This document shows, one piece after another, positions 8,907 to 16,922 of a DNA stretch of 64,000 bases. The first letter of the stretch is position 1, and every line of letters begins with the position of its first letter. The position numbers and the translations under genes are program-made. This stretch comes from Arthrobacter alpinus (GTDB taxonomy: Bacteria > Actinomycetota > Actinomycetes > Actinomycetales > Micrococcaceae). The DNA lies in the NCBI RefSeq assembly GCF_900105965.1, contig NZ_FNTV01000001.1, positions 558,001 to 622,000 of the forward strand, read 5' to 3'. The notes beneath the pieces were generated by a model, which did no database searches, was not told the origin of the DNA, and saw only the letters and a program-made list of their open reading frames with translations.

Positions 8907-10097
8907 GTGAACGATCTTCTCCCCATCATCCTGTCCATTGTTGTTGGGCTCGCCGTCATTGGCGGGCTCATCCCCGTCTTCCTGAAGGCACGCCGCAACA
9001 GCCAGAACTACACCGGCCCCCGCGATGCCAACGACCCGGCACCGTTGGATGCCGCCGACGCCCAAGGCGACACGCTGGTCGCCGATCGCCCGGATACCCA
9101 GGCTCCGGCGTCGGACCTTGAAACGGAACTGCTTGAGCCAGAAGCCCCGGCTGCCCCGTCGCTGGAGACTCCACTGCCCGTTGAAGGCCGTCTGGTTCGG
9201 CTGCGTGCGCGCCTGTCGAAGTCAAACAACGCGCTGGGCAAGGGCCTGCTGGCACTTCTTTCACGCGACACCATCGATGAAAACGTGTGGGAAGAGGTCG
9301 AGGAAACGCTGCTGCTGGCTGACATCGGCACGGATTCCACGATGGAGTTGGTGGATACCCTGCGCGACCGCGTGAAGGTTTTGGGCGTGCGCAGCCCCGA
9401 GCACGTGCAGGCGATGCTGCGCGAGGAGCTCATCAAGCTCGTTGATCCGACCATGGATCGCAGCCTGAACATTGACCGTCACGACGGCCGCCCCGCCGTA
9501 CTCATGGTGGTCGGCGTCAATGGTGTCGGCAAGACCACCACAGTTGGCAAGCTTGCCCGTGTCCTGGTCGCCGAGGAGAAGGACGTGCTGCTGGGTGCCG
9601 CGGATACTTTCCGCGCCGCGGCTGCCGAGCAGCTGGCCACGTGGGGTGCCCGCGTGGGCGTTCCCACCGTGAAGTCCGACGTCGATGGTGCAGACCCGGC
9701 CTCTGTTGCGTTTGAGGCGGTGAAGGCTGGCATCGACCAGGAGGTTGATGTTGTCATGATCGACACCGCAGGACGCCTTCAGAACAAGGTTGGCCTGATG
9801 GACGAGCTGGGCAAGGTCAAGCGCGTCATTGAAAAGCAGGCCACGGTTGATGAGGTGCTGTTGGTGCTTGATGCCACCACGGGCCAGAACGGTCTGACGC
9901 AGGCAAAGGTTTTTGCAGAGGTCGTCAACATCACCGGTATTGTGCTGACCAAGCTGGACGGCACGGCCAAGGGTGGGATCGTTGTTGCCATCCAGAAGAC
10001 GCTGGGCGTTCCCGTGAAGCTGGTGGGCCTGGGTGAAGGTGCCGATGATTTGGCTCCCTTCGACGCAGAGAACTTCGTGGACGCCCTCTTGAGCTAA
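8907..10097 (+). CDS. ftsY: Signal recognition particle receptor FtsY
   Basis: A 396-residue SRP receptor GTPase that docks SRP-ribosome complexes at the membrane for co-translational insertion. It starts at GTG. Residues 1-27 form a hydrophobic N-terminal anchor, as is common in actinobacterial FtsY, followed by an acidic linker and the NG domain. The G1 motif GVNGVGKTTTVGK is near residue 202, with AADTFRAAAAEQL, IDTAGRLQNK and TKLDGTAKGG in the expected order. Its partner Ffh is encoded at 21426-23000. It is followed immediately by a strong terminator. Confidence 0.97.
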   Translation: MNDLLPIILSIVVGLAVIGGLIPVFLKARRNSQNYTGPRDANDPAPLDAADAQGDTLVADRPDTQAPASDLETELLEPEAPAAPSLETPLPVEGRLVRLRARLSKSNNALGKGLLALLSRDTIDENVWEEVEETLLLADIGTDSTMELVDTLRDRVKVLGVRSPEHVQAMLREELIKLVDPTMDRSLNIDRHDGRPAVLMVVGVNGVGKTTTVGKLARVLVAEEKDVLLGAADTFRAAAAEQLATWGARVGVPTVKSDVDGADPASVAFEAVKAGIDQEVDVVMIDTAGRLQNKVGLMDELGKVKRVIEKQATVDEVLLVLDATTGQNGLTQAKVFAEVVNITGIVLTKLDGTAKGGIVVAIQKTLGVPVKLVGLGEGADDLAPFDAENFVDALLS

Positions 10098-10118
10098 GCG
10101 CCACTGATCGGATGCAAC

Positions 10119-10154
10119 AAAGGAGGGTGCCCGCTTTGGCGGGCACCCTCCTTT
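10119..10154 (+). terminator. ftsY terminator
   Basis: A perfect 16-bp stem (AAAGGAGGGTGCCCGC and its complement) with a TTTG loop, ending in TTT, lies 22 bases after the ftsY stop. It also separates ftsY from the convergent exosortase-island operon. Confidence 0.85.
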
Positions 10155-10182
10155 GTGTCTTGTGTCTATCCCATTGCGGCCG

Positions 10183-11862
10183 TTACGGCCGACGTCCGGC
10201 AACGAGGATTGAAACGAGCATGGGTAGCAGCGGCAGGCACAGTGCCGTGAGGAAAGTCGGTCCGAGCATGCGGAAATAAATGTCAACTTCACCTTGGCTA
10301 AACATGACGTTCCAGAACAACAGCCAGGCTGCAACGACCATGATTGTTGAGGTACGCCCCAGAGCCACAGCCACGAGCCCCACGTTTCTGCGCAGGGCCA
10401 CCGCCACACCCAGCACGAGAACCAGCAGTTGGAGTCCGAACGCGGCAATGGGGGCCGAACCCAGGCCCCACAGAATCTTCGACACCACAGAGACACGAGT
10501 GTCCTGGGAGTACTCTGCCTGGCCGCTTTCCTGAGTGTGGTGACCCAAATAGTTCATTTGCGGTCGAACCAGGGCCAGAACCCCACGTTCTGACAGGCTC
10601 ACCAAGCGCTCCGGGTGGGTCAGGTAAAAGCCAGCCAATTTCAGGTTGGCAACCTCAGTTGTGAACTGCTCGAAGTTCGGATTGTTGACCCCAGAATCGG
10701 CCGTTCCATAACTGGTCCCGGCGTACCGGGCAAAATCAGCGCCTACCCCAAACCACGCCAAATCCCCTTCAGGGTTGGGGCTGTAAGCCAAAACCTCCGC
10801 GAAGACTGCGTTGTACAGCTGTGCTTCACGGTCTTTGTGCGCAGTGGCGCCCAAGGCCAGGGCAGCTCCGGCGGTTAGTACAACAATCACCATGGTTGCG
10901 GCAATGCGCCGGATGAACCGGTATTTGCCGGTGGCCTCGAGGGTAGTTGAAGCGCCCACGCGAGTACGGGATGGACGCCACCAGAGGGCCAGCGCCAGCG
11001 CTGGCAGAATCGCCACTGTTTGCGGATCCGCTGTAAATACACAGAGGGCGGCCACAGCCACGCCTACGAGACCTGGGATGGTCACCGTGTCGCGGCGCCA
11101 AAGAAATAGCAGTGAGACAAACAACCCGAAGAGCCCCAGAAAAAGAGCTGCTTGGGGGTATGGGGAAACGAAAAAGACGGCAAAGCTACTGTCTGAGACG
11201 ACAGCGGTCATTCCAGCAGCTGCCAAGAGGCGGAACGGCAAGCGGCCAGGGCAGGCCACAACAAAACCAGCCAACAACAGTCCAAACACTGCGGCGCTGA
11301 CAACGGCAATTGCGCGGGTGTCCAAACCATCGCCCCACCCCAGCACCGGCGTCAGGAGCTGGCCCAGCCACGCCAGAAGATGCGGCGAGGAGAACCAGTA
11401 CAGCGAGTCACTATTTGCCGGACAGGCCTCTCCAACCCAGCTGTGAGGAACCCACTGCGGGAAGATGAACTGGGTGAACTCTTGGTAGCTCCAAGGGCGG
11501 ACATTGCTGAGTCCCAGCCGGCACATCATCATGAACCCGTCGCCACGGTCTGCGACGCCAACGGTGGAGGGCAGCAGCAGCCGAACGAGGACCACCGTGG
11601 CCGCCATGATTCCTGCAACGGCCGCGGCGAGGCCGTGATGTTGAATCCTACGAACGGGGCTGCCCGGGCTGAAAGTGGTCCCAAACCACCGGAATGCAAG
11701 GCTGGCATAGCGCTGGCGAGTGGGTTTCTCTGCGACTGCCACAGAAGCGTTTCCAGGATTGGCCGCGGGTTGATTACCGGTTTCGGGACCATCGCCAATT
11801 GTGGAAGACGGCCCATCATTTTCAGCTGATGCGCTACTGCCAGCTGCGGAAGTTTCAATCAT
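10183..11862 (-). CDS. Large multipass membrane protein of the exosortase island (GT-C-like?)
   Basis: A 559-residue integral membrane protein that I do not recognise by family. The first ~75 residues are polar and Ser/Ala/Pro-rich, probably cytoplasmic. They are followed by a first hydrophobic helix (GLAAAVAGIMAATVVLV), a predicted outside loop with GVADRGDGF and three aromatic-rich segments, then roughly ten further hydrophobic segments. An early acidic motif after the first helix and a multipass body resemble GT-C lipid-linked glycosyltransferases, so sugar transfer at the membrane is a plausible guess only. Its ATG overlaps the end of the lipoprotein gene by eight bases (ATGATTGA), so it is co-translated with the island. 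It is the last gene of the leftward operon and ends next to the ftsY terminator. Confidence 0.75.
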   Translation of the reverse strand: MIETSAAGSSASAENDGPSSTIGDGPETGNQPAANPGNASVAVAEKPTRQRYASLAFRWFGTTFSPGSPVRRIQHHGLAAAVAGIMAATVVLVRLLLPSTVGVADRGDGFMMMCRLGLSNVRPWSYQEFTQFIFPQWVPHSWVGEACPANSDSLYWFSSPHLLAWLGQLLTPVLGWGDGLDTRAIAVVSAAVFGLLLAGFVVACPGRLPFRLLAAAGMTAVVSDSSFAVFFVSPYPQAALFLGLFGLFVSLLFLWRRDTVTIPGLVGVAVAALCVFTADPQTVAILPALALALWWRPSRTRVGASTTLEATGKYRFIRRIAATMVIVVLTAGAALALGATAHKDREAQLYNAVFAEVLAYSPNPEGDLAWFGVGADFARYAGTSYGTADSGVNNPNFEQFTTEVANLKLAGFYLTHPERLVSLSERGVLALVRPQMNYLGHHTQESGQAEYSQDTRVSVVSKILWGLGSAPIAAFGLQLLVLVLGVAVALRRNVGLVAVALGRTSTIMVVAAWLLFWNVMFSQGEVDIYFRMLGPTFLTALCLPLLPMLVSILVAGRRP

Positions 11863-12676
11863 GGAGCAAGGTGCCCTTCAAAGTCTTGGAGTCTTTCGAT
11901 CGAACGGCGCATCGAAGCGTTGACATTCCATTTCCCGGCACAACGATTCCGGTAACCGCTACGCCTTCCGGGATGGGGGCGGGAGCAAAGAATTCTTCGG
12001 CAAATGGTGTGCACTTGCCCAGAACCTCAGCTTCGGGGGGATTGCTGTTGTTGATGTTCAGCCAAGCGTTGATATCTTCGCCAACATGTGGTTCCGAACA
12101 CAAGACGACCGTCAGGCTGGGTTCCTTTGACGGTTCTGGAAAAGGCGCGTCCGGGTAGCATGTGCGCAGCCGAGCCGAGGCAGGCGTTGCCATCACGTCC
12201 TGGAGTGAGCCAGTGAGCAATACAGGTTCGTCACTGCCGGGGCTCTTGACCACAAGATCGCACCGAACCGTCCGGTCTCCAGCACTCCAAGCGGTTGTTT
12301 CTGGAAAGTAGGCTGTGATTCCAAGAGCAGAACTTGTGTCACGGTCCCGTGCACCCAGATAATCGCGCAGCATCTCAACGGTGCAGTATTGACTCGTTAC
12401 CGCTGCCAAACGTGATGAGTTTGGGCGGGAATCGCTGGCGGCCAGACTGCCCAGCAATTTAGCAATCCGAAACGTCTCGCTGGTGTGATCCGAGGTGCAG
12501 GGGACTGCCGGCTTAGTGTCACTCACGGCCTCGTTTTCCTCAGGCGTCGTGAGGAGGTGACATGAAGACACCTCAACGTTCGTTGCGGCAGGGCGTTCAA
12601 CGGGCAAGGTGCCACAGGCGGAAGTAACCAGCACAATCCCCAAGGTCGCCGCTAGTCGAAAACGTGCACGGATCAT
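11855..12676 (-). CDS. Septum-formation-like lipoprotein
   Basis: A 273-residue secreted lipoprotein. The signal peptide ends in the lipobox TSAC with Cys21. Two repeat-like halves follow the actinobacterial septum-formation domain pattern: a Cys, then a spaced Cys and His before a TFR/EDI block (SCHLL...VPCTSDHTSETF near residues 38-70, and RTCYPD...VVLCSEPHVGEDI near 170-205). It probably sits on the outer face of the membrane. The start overlaps the exosortase-like gene by four bases (ATGA) and the stop overlaps the membrane-protein gene. That places it in the protein-sorting operon rather than with division genes. A chaperone or assembly role for the sorted surface protein is an inference. 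Confidence 0.75.
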   Translation of the reverse strand: MIRARFRLAATLGIVLVTSACGTLPVERPAATNVEVSSCHLLTTPEENEAVSDTKPAVPCTSDHTSETFRIAKLLGSLAASDSRPNSSRLAAVTSQYCTVEMLRDYLGARDRDTSSALGITAYFPETTAWSAGDRTVRCDLVVKSPGSDEPVLLTGSLQDVMATPASARLRTCYPDAPFPEPSKEPSLTVVLCSEPHVGEDINAWLNINNSNPPEAEVLGKCTPFAEEFFAPAPIPEGVAVTGIVVPGNGMSTLRCAVRSKDSKTLKGTLLHD

Positions 12677-13248
12677 CCTCGTGACTGCTTGGCTGACTTG
12701 CGCGCAGACATGACCAGCACAATGAAGGCGCCCACGAAACCGATAATCACGACGATCGAACCCAGGTAATGATGCATGAGGTCAAACCCGGTCTGCCCCC
12801 ACCAGACGAGACCGAAAACGATCATGAGAAAACGGAGAACATTGCAGGCGGCTACGATGATTAGGCTCACGATGAGCGCACGGACCAGCGAGCCGCGTTG
12901 GCAACGCCCTGACAATAGAATCAGTCCTGCCGCTGCCAGCAGAGGCACCCACAGCACGGCTGTTGAACAAAGTGCCGTGATATTCAATCCATAGGGAACG
13001 TTGTCGCCCATTCGGAACACCACCATGCTGGCAACGCTGTAAACGCTTGTATCGGAGAACAACTGCAGCGTCCCGGCAAAGGCGCGGGCCTCAAGTGTGC
13101 GGAGCTGATCCTGAAACATGATCAAGGCTGCAGCGCCGGCAAACAGCATGAGGGCGGGGAAGCCGTGCGGCCGTGGAGCCCTGATCGCTGCGTTCGTTGG
13201 CGGGTTCGAAGCGTTTGGCACAGGGACGTGCGCGGGAGTCGTCGTCAT
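12673..13248 (-). CDS. Exosortase/archaeosortase-like transpeptidase
   Basis: A 191-residue multipass membrane protein with the three signature residues of exosortases in the right order and topology: Cys94 in TALCSTAVLW, Arg139 in CNVLRFLMI, and His159/His160 in LMHHYLGSIV, each at a membrane-segment boundary. Exosortases recognise a C-terminal motif plus helix plus basic tail on exported proteins and cleave or transfer them; the homologous class in Gram-negative bacteria handles PEP-CTERM proteins. It overlaps the GT2 gene by one base (TAATG) and the lipoprotein gene by four. Two proteins with suitable C-terminal tails are encoded directly upstream. The protein is short for the family (many are 270-300 residues), as is common for minimal actinobacterial forms. 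I identify it by triad and context, not by database search. Confidence 0.75.
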   Translation of the reverse strand: MTTTPAHVPVPNASNPPTNAAIRAPRPHGFPALMLFAGAAALIMFQDQLRTLEARAFAGTLQLFSDTSVYSVASMVVFRMGDNVPYGLNITALCSTAVLWVPLLAAAGLILLSGRCQRGSLVRALIVSLIIVAACNVLRFLMIVFGLVWWGQTGFDLMHHYLGSIVVIIGFVGAFIVLVMSARKSAKQSRG

Positions 13249-14603
13249 TAGGCTTCCTTTGCCAGTAGCTGGGCGTCAGATTCATTGTTTCGGCGGGTCT
13301 TGGCCCAGCCATTGCGGCCCGTAAGCATACGGAAACCGGCCCGCAGAACACACACGTAGCTTTGGTACATGTACAGCCAGTAGCCAACGCCCCAGACCAG
13401 ACCCATGAAAAAGTTGCGGCCAGGTTCTGCTTGGCGGCGGTAGATTGGCCCCCACAATGCGAACGGGACAACACCGGTCAAGAGAATGAGGGGGATGAGC
13501 CACCAGGCTTGACTCAGCCACAGGGCGACGCTGCCCGCCGTGACGGCACCGCTACCAATCATCGACAGGAAAAGGGTCGGCCACAGGAACAGGCCAATGA
13601 GCTGAACATAGGGAATCAGCAGGAAATAACTGGATTCCAGCGCCCCAAGGTTGGTGAAGTGGGGAGAAACGAAGATGTTCTTGAGGTAACGGCTGCACTG
13701 CATGCCGCCTTGGCACCAGCGAGTACGTTGGGTCAGCAGGCGTCGTACCGAGGGCAGGGCTTCCTGCGAGACATGGGTGTCGTGCATGTAGACGGTGTGG
13801 TGGCCGGCAAGCATGATGTGGATGGCGAGCTCATAGTCTTCCAGGAGCCCACCGTGCCAGGGGCGTTTGGCGATGTCGGCGACGGCATCCAGTGCCGAGA
13901 GCCGGGTGAACTGGCCATTTCCGCCAAGACCCACGGACAGTGTGTGTCGACGCAAGGACTGCATGGCAGCAATGGTGGTACGGAATTCTATGTCCTGCAT
14001 ACGCACAAGGTACCTGGCCATGGCTTGTTTCAGGCGGGAATTTCCGCTGGCCGGGTTGGGGTCATTGCGGTTGCGCATCCATACGGCGGCCTGCGCGGCG
14101 CCAACCGTCGGATCGCCAAACGCGAGTGAACCGGAGGCCTGCGCCAAAGCGTTGGGGGCCAGCTCTCCATCACCATCAACGACTGCCACGATGCAGCGGG
14201 TGCGGTCCGTGGTGGCCGGGAGCCAGGCATTGAGTGCCGCATATGCGGCGTTCAAGGCATCGCCCTTTCCTGTCCTGGCATTCGGGCGCCTGCGTTGGAT
14301 CAGATGGATCTTGCTGTTTTCACGCGACATGGCCACGACAACCTCGGCGGTGCTATCTTCACTGTCATCGTCGATGACCCAGATGTGGGCACCCGGGAAC
14401 TGGGTGACGAGGGATCTGACAGTGTTCTTGATGACCACTTCTTCATCTCGGCAGGGAATGAAGAAGTGCCAATCGAAGAGCGTTGGGTCACCTTCCGGAT
14501 CCTGTTTTCTGGTCAGGAAGGGAACCAGCAGGATTGCGACGTACGCCAAGAAGGTAACCAATAGGACGAAGGCAAGTGCCTGGGCCGATTCAAAAAAAGA
14601 CAA
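13248..14603 (-). CDS. Processive GT2 glycosyltransferase, membrane-bound
   Basis: A 451-residue cellulose/hyaluronan-synthase-like family 2 glycosyltransferase. It has one N-terminal helix (residues 9-30), a cytoplasmic catalytic domain and four C-terminal helices. The catalytic signature is complete: DDDSED (78-83), DGDGE (143-147), EDYE (255-258) and QRTRW (292-296), the last being the QxxRW motif of processive enzymes. It likely polymerises a glycan from nucleotide sugar and threads it across the membrane. I chose the TTG start at 14603, after GGGGAC, because earlier in-frame starts would place a large hairpin (14633-14669) inside the coding region; a TTG at 14675 is possible. It is the first of four overlapping genes leading to the exosortase-like protein. 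Confidence 0.88.
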   Translation of the reverse strand: MSFFESAQALAFVLLVTFLAYVAILLVPFLTRKQDPEGDPTLFDWHFFIPCRDEEVVIKNTVRSLVTQFPGAHIWVIDDDSEDSTAEVVVAMSRENSKIHLIQRRRPNARTGKGDALNAAYAALNAWLPATTDRTRCIVAVVDGDGELAPNALAQASGSLAFGDPTVGAAQAAVWMRNRNDPNPASGNSRLKQAMARYLVRMQDIEFRTTIAAMQSLRRHTLSVGLGGNGQFTRLSALDAVADIAKRPWHGGLLEDYELAIHIMLAGHHTVYMHDTHVSQEALPSVRRLLTQRTRWCQGGMQCSRYLKNIFVSPHFTNLGALESSYFLLIPYVQLIGLFLWPTLFLSMIGSGAVTAGSVALWLSQAWWLIPLILLTGVVPFALWGPIYRRQAEPGRNFFMGLVWGVGYWLYMYQSYVCVLRAGFRMLTGRNGWAKTRRNNESDAQLLAKEA

Positions 14604-14632
14604 TATGTCCCCAGAGCTAATGGATGCGGGTA

Positions 14633-14669
14633 GTGCGGACCCGGGCTTGTAACAAGCCCGGACCCGCAC
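14633..14669 (-). terminator. Hairpin between substrate genes and sorting machinery
   Basis: GTGCGG-AC-CCGGGCTTG pairs with CAAGCCCGG-AC-CCGCAC across a TAA loop: 9 bp, a 2x2 internal loop and 6 bp. It lies 33 bases after the 55-residue gene in the direction of transcription and has no U-tract. It is probably an attenuator or mRNA-stabilising hairpin that keeps machinery expression below substrate expression. Confidence 0.55.
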
Positions 14670-14702
14670 CGTCAATGCAAGGTGGTACTAACTAACGACG
14701 TC

Positions 14703-14870
14703 TTATTGGACGCTTTGCTTCTTCCGGCTGACAGAGCGCAGCAGAAAGAATCCAGCTACCAAGACCACTGCAGCAATGAGCAGGTACCAGCCCAGCGGGC
14801 CAGCTCCTGTAGCTGCTAGTGCTCCGGCGCCGGCAGCTGTTCCGCCGCCGCCAATTTTTGGTCCGTACAT
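14703..14870 (-). CDS. 55-residue tail-anchored mini-protein, probable sorting substrate
   Basis: A 55-residue protein. The start is the ATG at 14870, preceded by GGGAGC at good spacing and only 13 bases after the upstream gene's stop. It has no N-terminal signal peptide. After a Gly/Ala-rich head (GPKIGGGGTAAGAGA) comes ALAATGAGPLG, then a single helix (WYLLIAAVVLVAGFFLL) and a basic tail (RSVSRKK). That is the layout of a C-terminal sorting signal: LAATG fits the LAxTG motif of class E sortases, while the helix-basic tail also resembles the neighbouring anchor protein. It may be an accessory substrate or a membrane adaptor of the exosortase. Small size makes it easy to miss in annotation. 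Confidence 0.65.
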   Translation of the reverse strand: MYGPKIGGGGTAAGAGALAATGAGPLGWYLLIAAVVLVAGFFLLRSVSRKKQSVQ

Positions 14871-14883
14871 GTGTGATTGCTCC

Positions 14884-16164
14884 CTAGGCCATTGCCACGG
14901 TGCTGGCTGCACCGTTGCGACGGCGACGAACGACAAACATGCCCAACAGCACGATCAGACCGAGGCCACCAGCGATGGCCAGGCTGTCCTTGTTGACGAC
15001 CGGAATCGCAGCGGTGGTCAGGTTCGGTCCAACGCTTGCCGAAGCCAGGTCAATTGTGGTCAAAGAACCATTGAGCAGGCTCAGCTGAAGTGCTGTCTGA
15101 GTGAACGTGCCTGCCGTGGTGCTTTGTACGTTGACCTTCAGTGCAGCAATGTTGCTCACTGCGGCACTCAACGGGGGTAGCAGTGAGGTGCTCAAGCCGG
15201 TCAGCAGGGGATTCAGAATTCCCTGTGCCGTGGCGAGAGCAGCGCGGGCGACGATGCCGAGCACACCCGCGGGGATTGCTGCACCAACACTTGTCAGGAG
15301 GTCATTTACGATTTTTGTAAGCTTGGCGACTACGGCCTGCGGCAGGTACTGCAACAGGTCGGTGCCGGCGGGCAAGGCATTGATGTTGGCAACTCCAGCA
15401 GCTGCGAGCAGCTCGGCTTCGGTGATGGCAATCTTGCCACTGGCCAAGGGGTTGGTGATGTCTACGCCAACGAGAGATACGGCGGCCAAGAGGGTGTTGA
15501 TCGCCGGGTTAAGCGTGTTGGCAACACCTTGAATCACGGTTCCACCCACGGATGCGCTGACGCCGGCTACGTTGTACTGACCAACCGGGGCTGCGTCGAC
15601 GTCCTGCTTTGCAGCCGCGGCTAGTACACCGACCTGGAGATCAATGTTGACGAGGTCGGCTCCACCCAGCAAACCGGCCGTGCCAACCATGACGCGAGCT
15701 GCCGGCAATGCCGGATCGCCTGCGACAGGAAGGTTTCCGGGCAGGGTGACCAGCGACGGTGCGCCGGATACCAGGCCGGAGAAGGCTTCAGAGGAGCCAT
15801 CGTTGACGGCGTGGCCGTACTGGCCGACAGCGCCAAGCTGGATGATGCCATTGTTGCCAAGCAACGGAATGTTGCCAGCACCAACGTTAAGAATGCCCAG
15901 AGCGCTGAGGTCCAACGGCTGGTTGGCAACTACGTCTGCAGTCGTACCATCGTTGATGGCAGTTGCCGCACCGTTCTTGAGGTCAAGAGCGAAGTTCGGG
16001 TAGCTAAGAAGCGACCCGTTTAGCAGCTGGCCTGATCCCTGGCTGATGACGTCTCCGGGAGCGGCCTGTGCAGGCGCTCCCGCCAACATGCCAAGTGCCA
16101 GAGCGGCAACGGTTGCCGTTCCAACGGCGCCCGACCAAGCGCGCACAGTTTTAGTCTTGTTCAT
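14884..16164 (-). CDS. Exported choice-of-anchor-G-like surface protein
   Basis: A 426-residue secreted protein. It has a classical signal peptide (Lys/Arg head, hydrophobic core, cleavage after APAQA near residue 35), a low-complexity Ala/Leu/Val/Gly-rich body almost devoid of Cys, and a C-terminal sorting tail: PVVNKDSLAIAGG, helix, then RRRRNG. The body (SYPNFALDLKNG, GAVGQYGHA, then Asn-Thr rich beta segments) resembles the choice-of-anchor G family of actinobacterial surface proteins. Neither LPxTG nor PEP-CTERM is present, so the presumed processing enzyme is the exosortase-like protein encoded 1.6 kb downstream. A strong AGGGGAA site precedes the ATG. It is the first gene of the island and is likely the main substrate. 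Confidence 0.8.
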   Translation of the reverse strand: MNKTKTVRAWSGAVGTATVAALALGMLAGAPAQAAPGDVISQGSGQLLNGSLLSYPNFALDLKNGAATAINDGTTADVVANQPLDLSALGILNVGAGNIPLLGNNGIIQLGAVGQYGHAVNDGSSEAFSGLVSGAPSLVTLPGNLPVAGDPALPAARVMVGTAGLLGGADLVNIDLQVGVLAAAAKQDVDAAPVGQYNVAGVSASVGGTVIQGVANTLNPAINTLLAAVSLVGVDITNPLASGKIAITEAELLAAAGVANINALPAGTDLLQYLPQAVVAKLTKIVNDLLTSVGAAIPAGVLGIVARAALATAQGILNPLLTGLSTSLLPPLSAAVSNIAALKVNVQSTTAGTFTQTALQLSLLNGSLTTIDLASASVGPNLTTAAIPVVNKDSLAIAGGLGLIVLLGMFVVRRRRNGAASTVAMA

Positions 16165-16904
16165 TTAGTGGTTCCCCTAATAATTTGACTTTCGAGTACC
16201 TCAAGTACCGCCAACCGAAGGCTTAAAGCAGCTCTTCGATCCCCCCAATGGAACCGATTATTTTGCGAATGATACCGACAAGTCATGTCCAAGGTTGGTA
16301 GTGGCGAAACGGAACATACCGAGCGTCTGTCAACATTAATTGCAATGAAAAAATACGGGGAAAATCAGATCTGACAGCGGTCAGTTGAATTTCCCGAGAC
16401 CTTTATGTAATTGTTATGATTTCCTTTTTAGCGGTACTGCGTGCTTGCTATCACAAGGCAATCACAGTCAATATTCTCTCATCGGCAGTCGGAAAACCTG
16501 AGTGCCAGGCGGCTAAAATTGATTAGCCAAGTGGCTAAAATGTGGCGCTAATAATAGCCAGTTGGCTTTACCGGCAGCCTCGATTTAATTCGCTTCTGAG
16601 ATTATCTGACTAACATTGGGACCGGTCACTTGGTTGGCTGTGTACAGAGCGGAGTTGGCATCAGTGATGGAATCTATGTGCCAGCCATGACATGGGCGCG
16701 TCACAGGACTCTGTTTGATTCGAGATAGGACGCTGGCGCGCTATTCTTGGAGAAGTAGGCTTCGGGGGAAATACGTTATCGCCTCCTTCCATGCACGTGT
16801 GCATGGTGGGTAGCCGGATGTCACGTACCAATGCAATCTCGACCAGCCGGGTGGATCGTAAAGATCGTCCAGGCTAGTCCGGTAAGCGGTTACGTATTAG
16901 CTGC
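16165..16904. promoter_or_regulatory. 740-base non-coding divergent region with operator-like array
   Basis: No supportable gene lies between the surface-protein gene (-) and the LuxR-type regulator (+). The region is visibly more A+T rich than its neighbours. At 16503-16568 it holds related dyads: TGCCA-GG-CGGCTA (16503-16515), a perfect TAGCCA-AG-TGGCTA (16524-16537) and TAGCCA-GT-TGGCTT (16555-16568). The centres of the last two are 31 bases apart, about three helical turns. A further hairpin, CCATGCAC/GTGCATGG, occurs at 16789-16806. These look like binding sites for the divergent regulator plus a structured leader. Confidence 0.5.
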
Positions 16905-16922
16905 ATGGATAAGGGTTGGAAA

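Noticed and set aside
16740..16904. Riboswitch before the LuxR-type gene
   Set aside because: A hairpin is visible but no known riboswitch core (c-di-GMP, c-di-AMP, TPP, SAM) can be matched.
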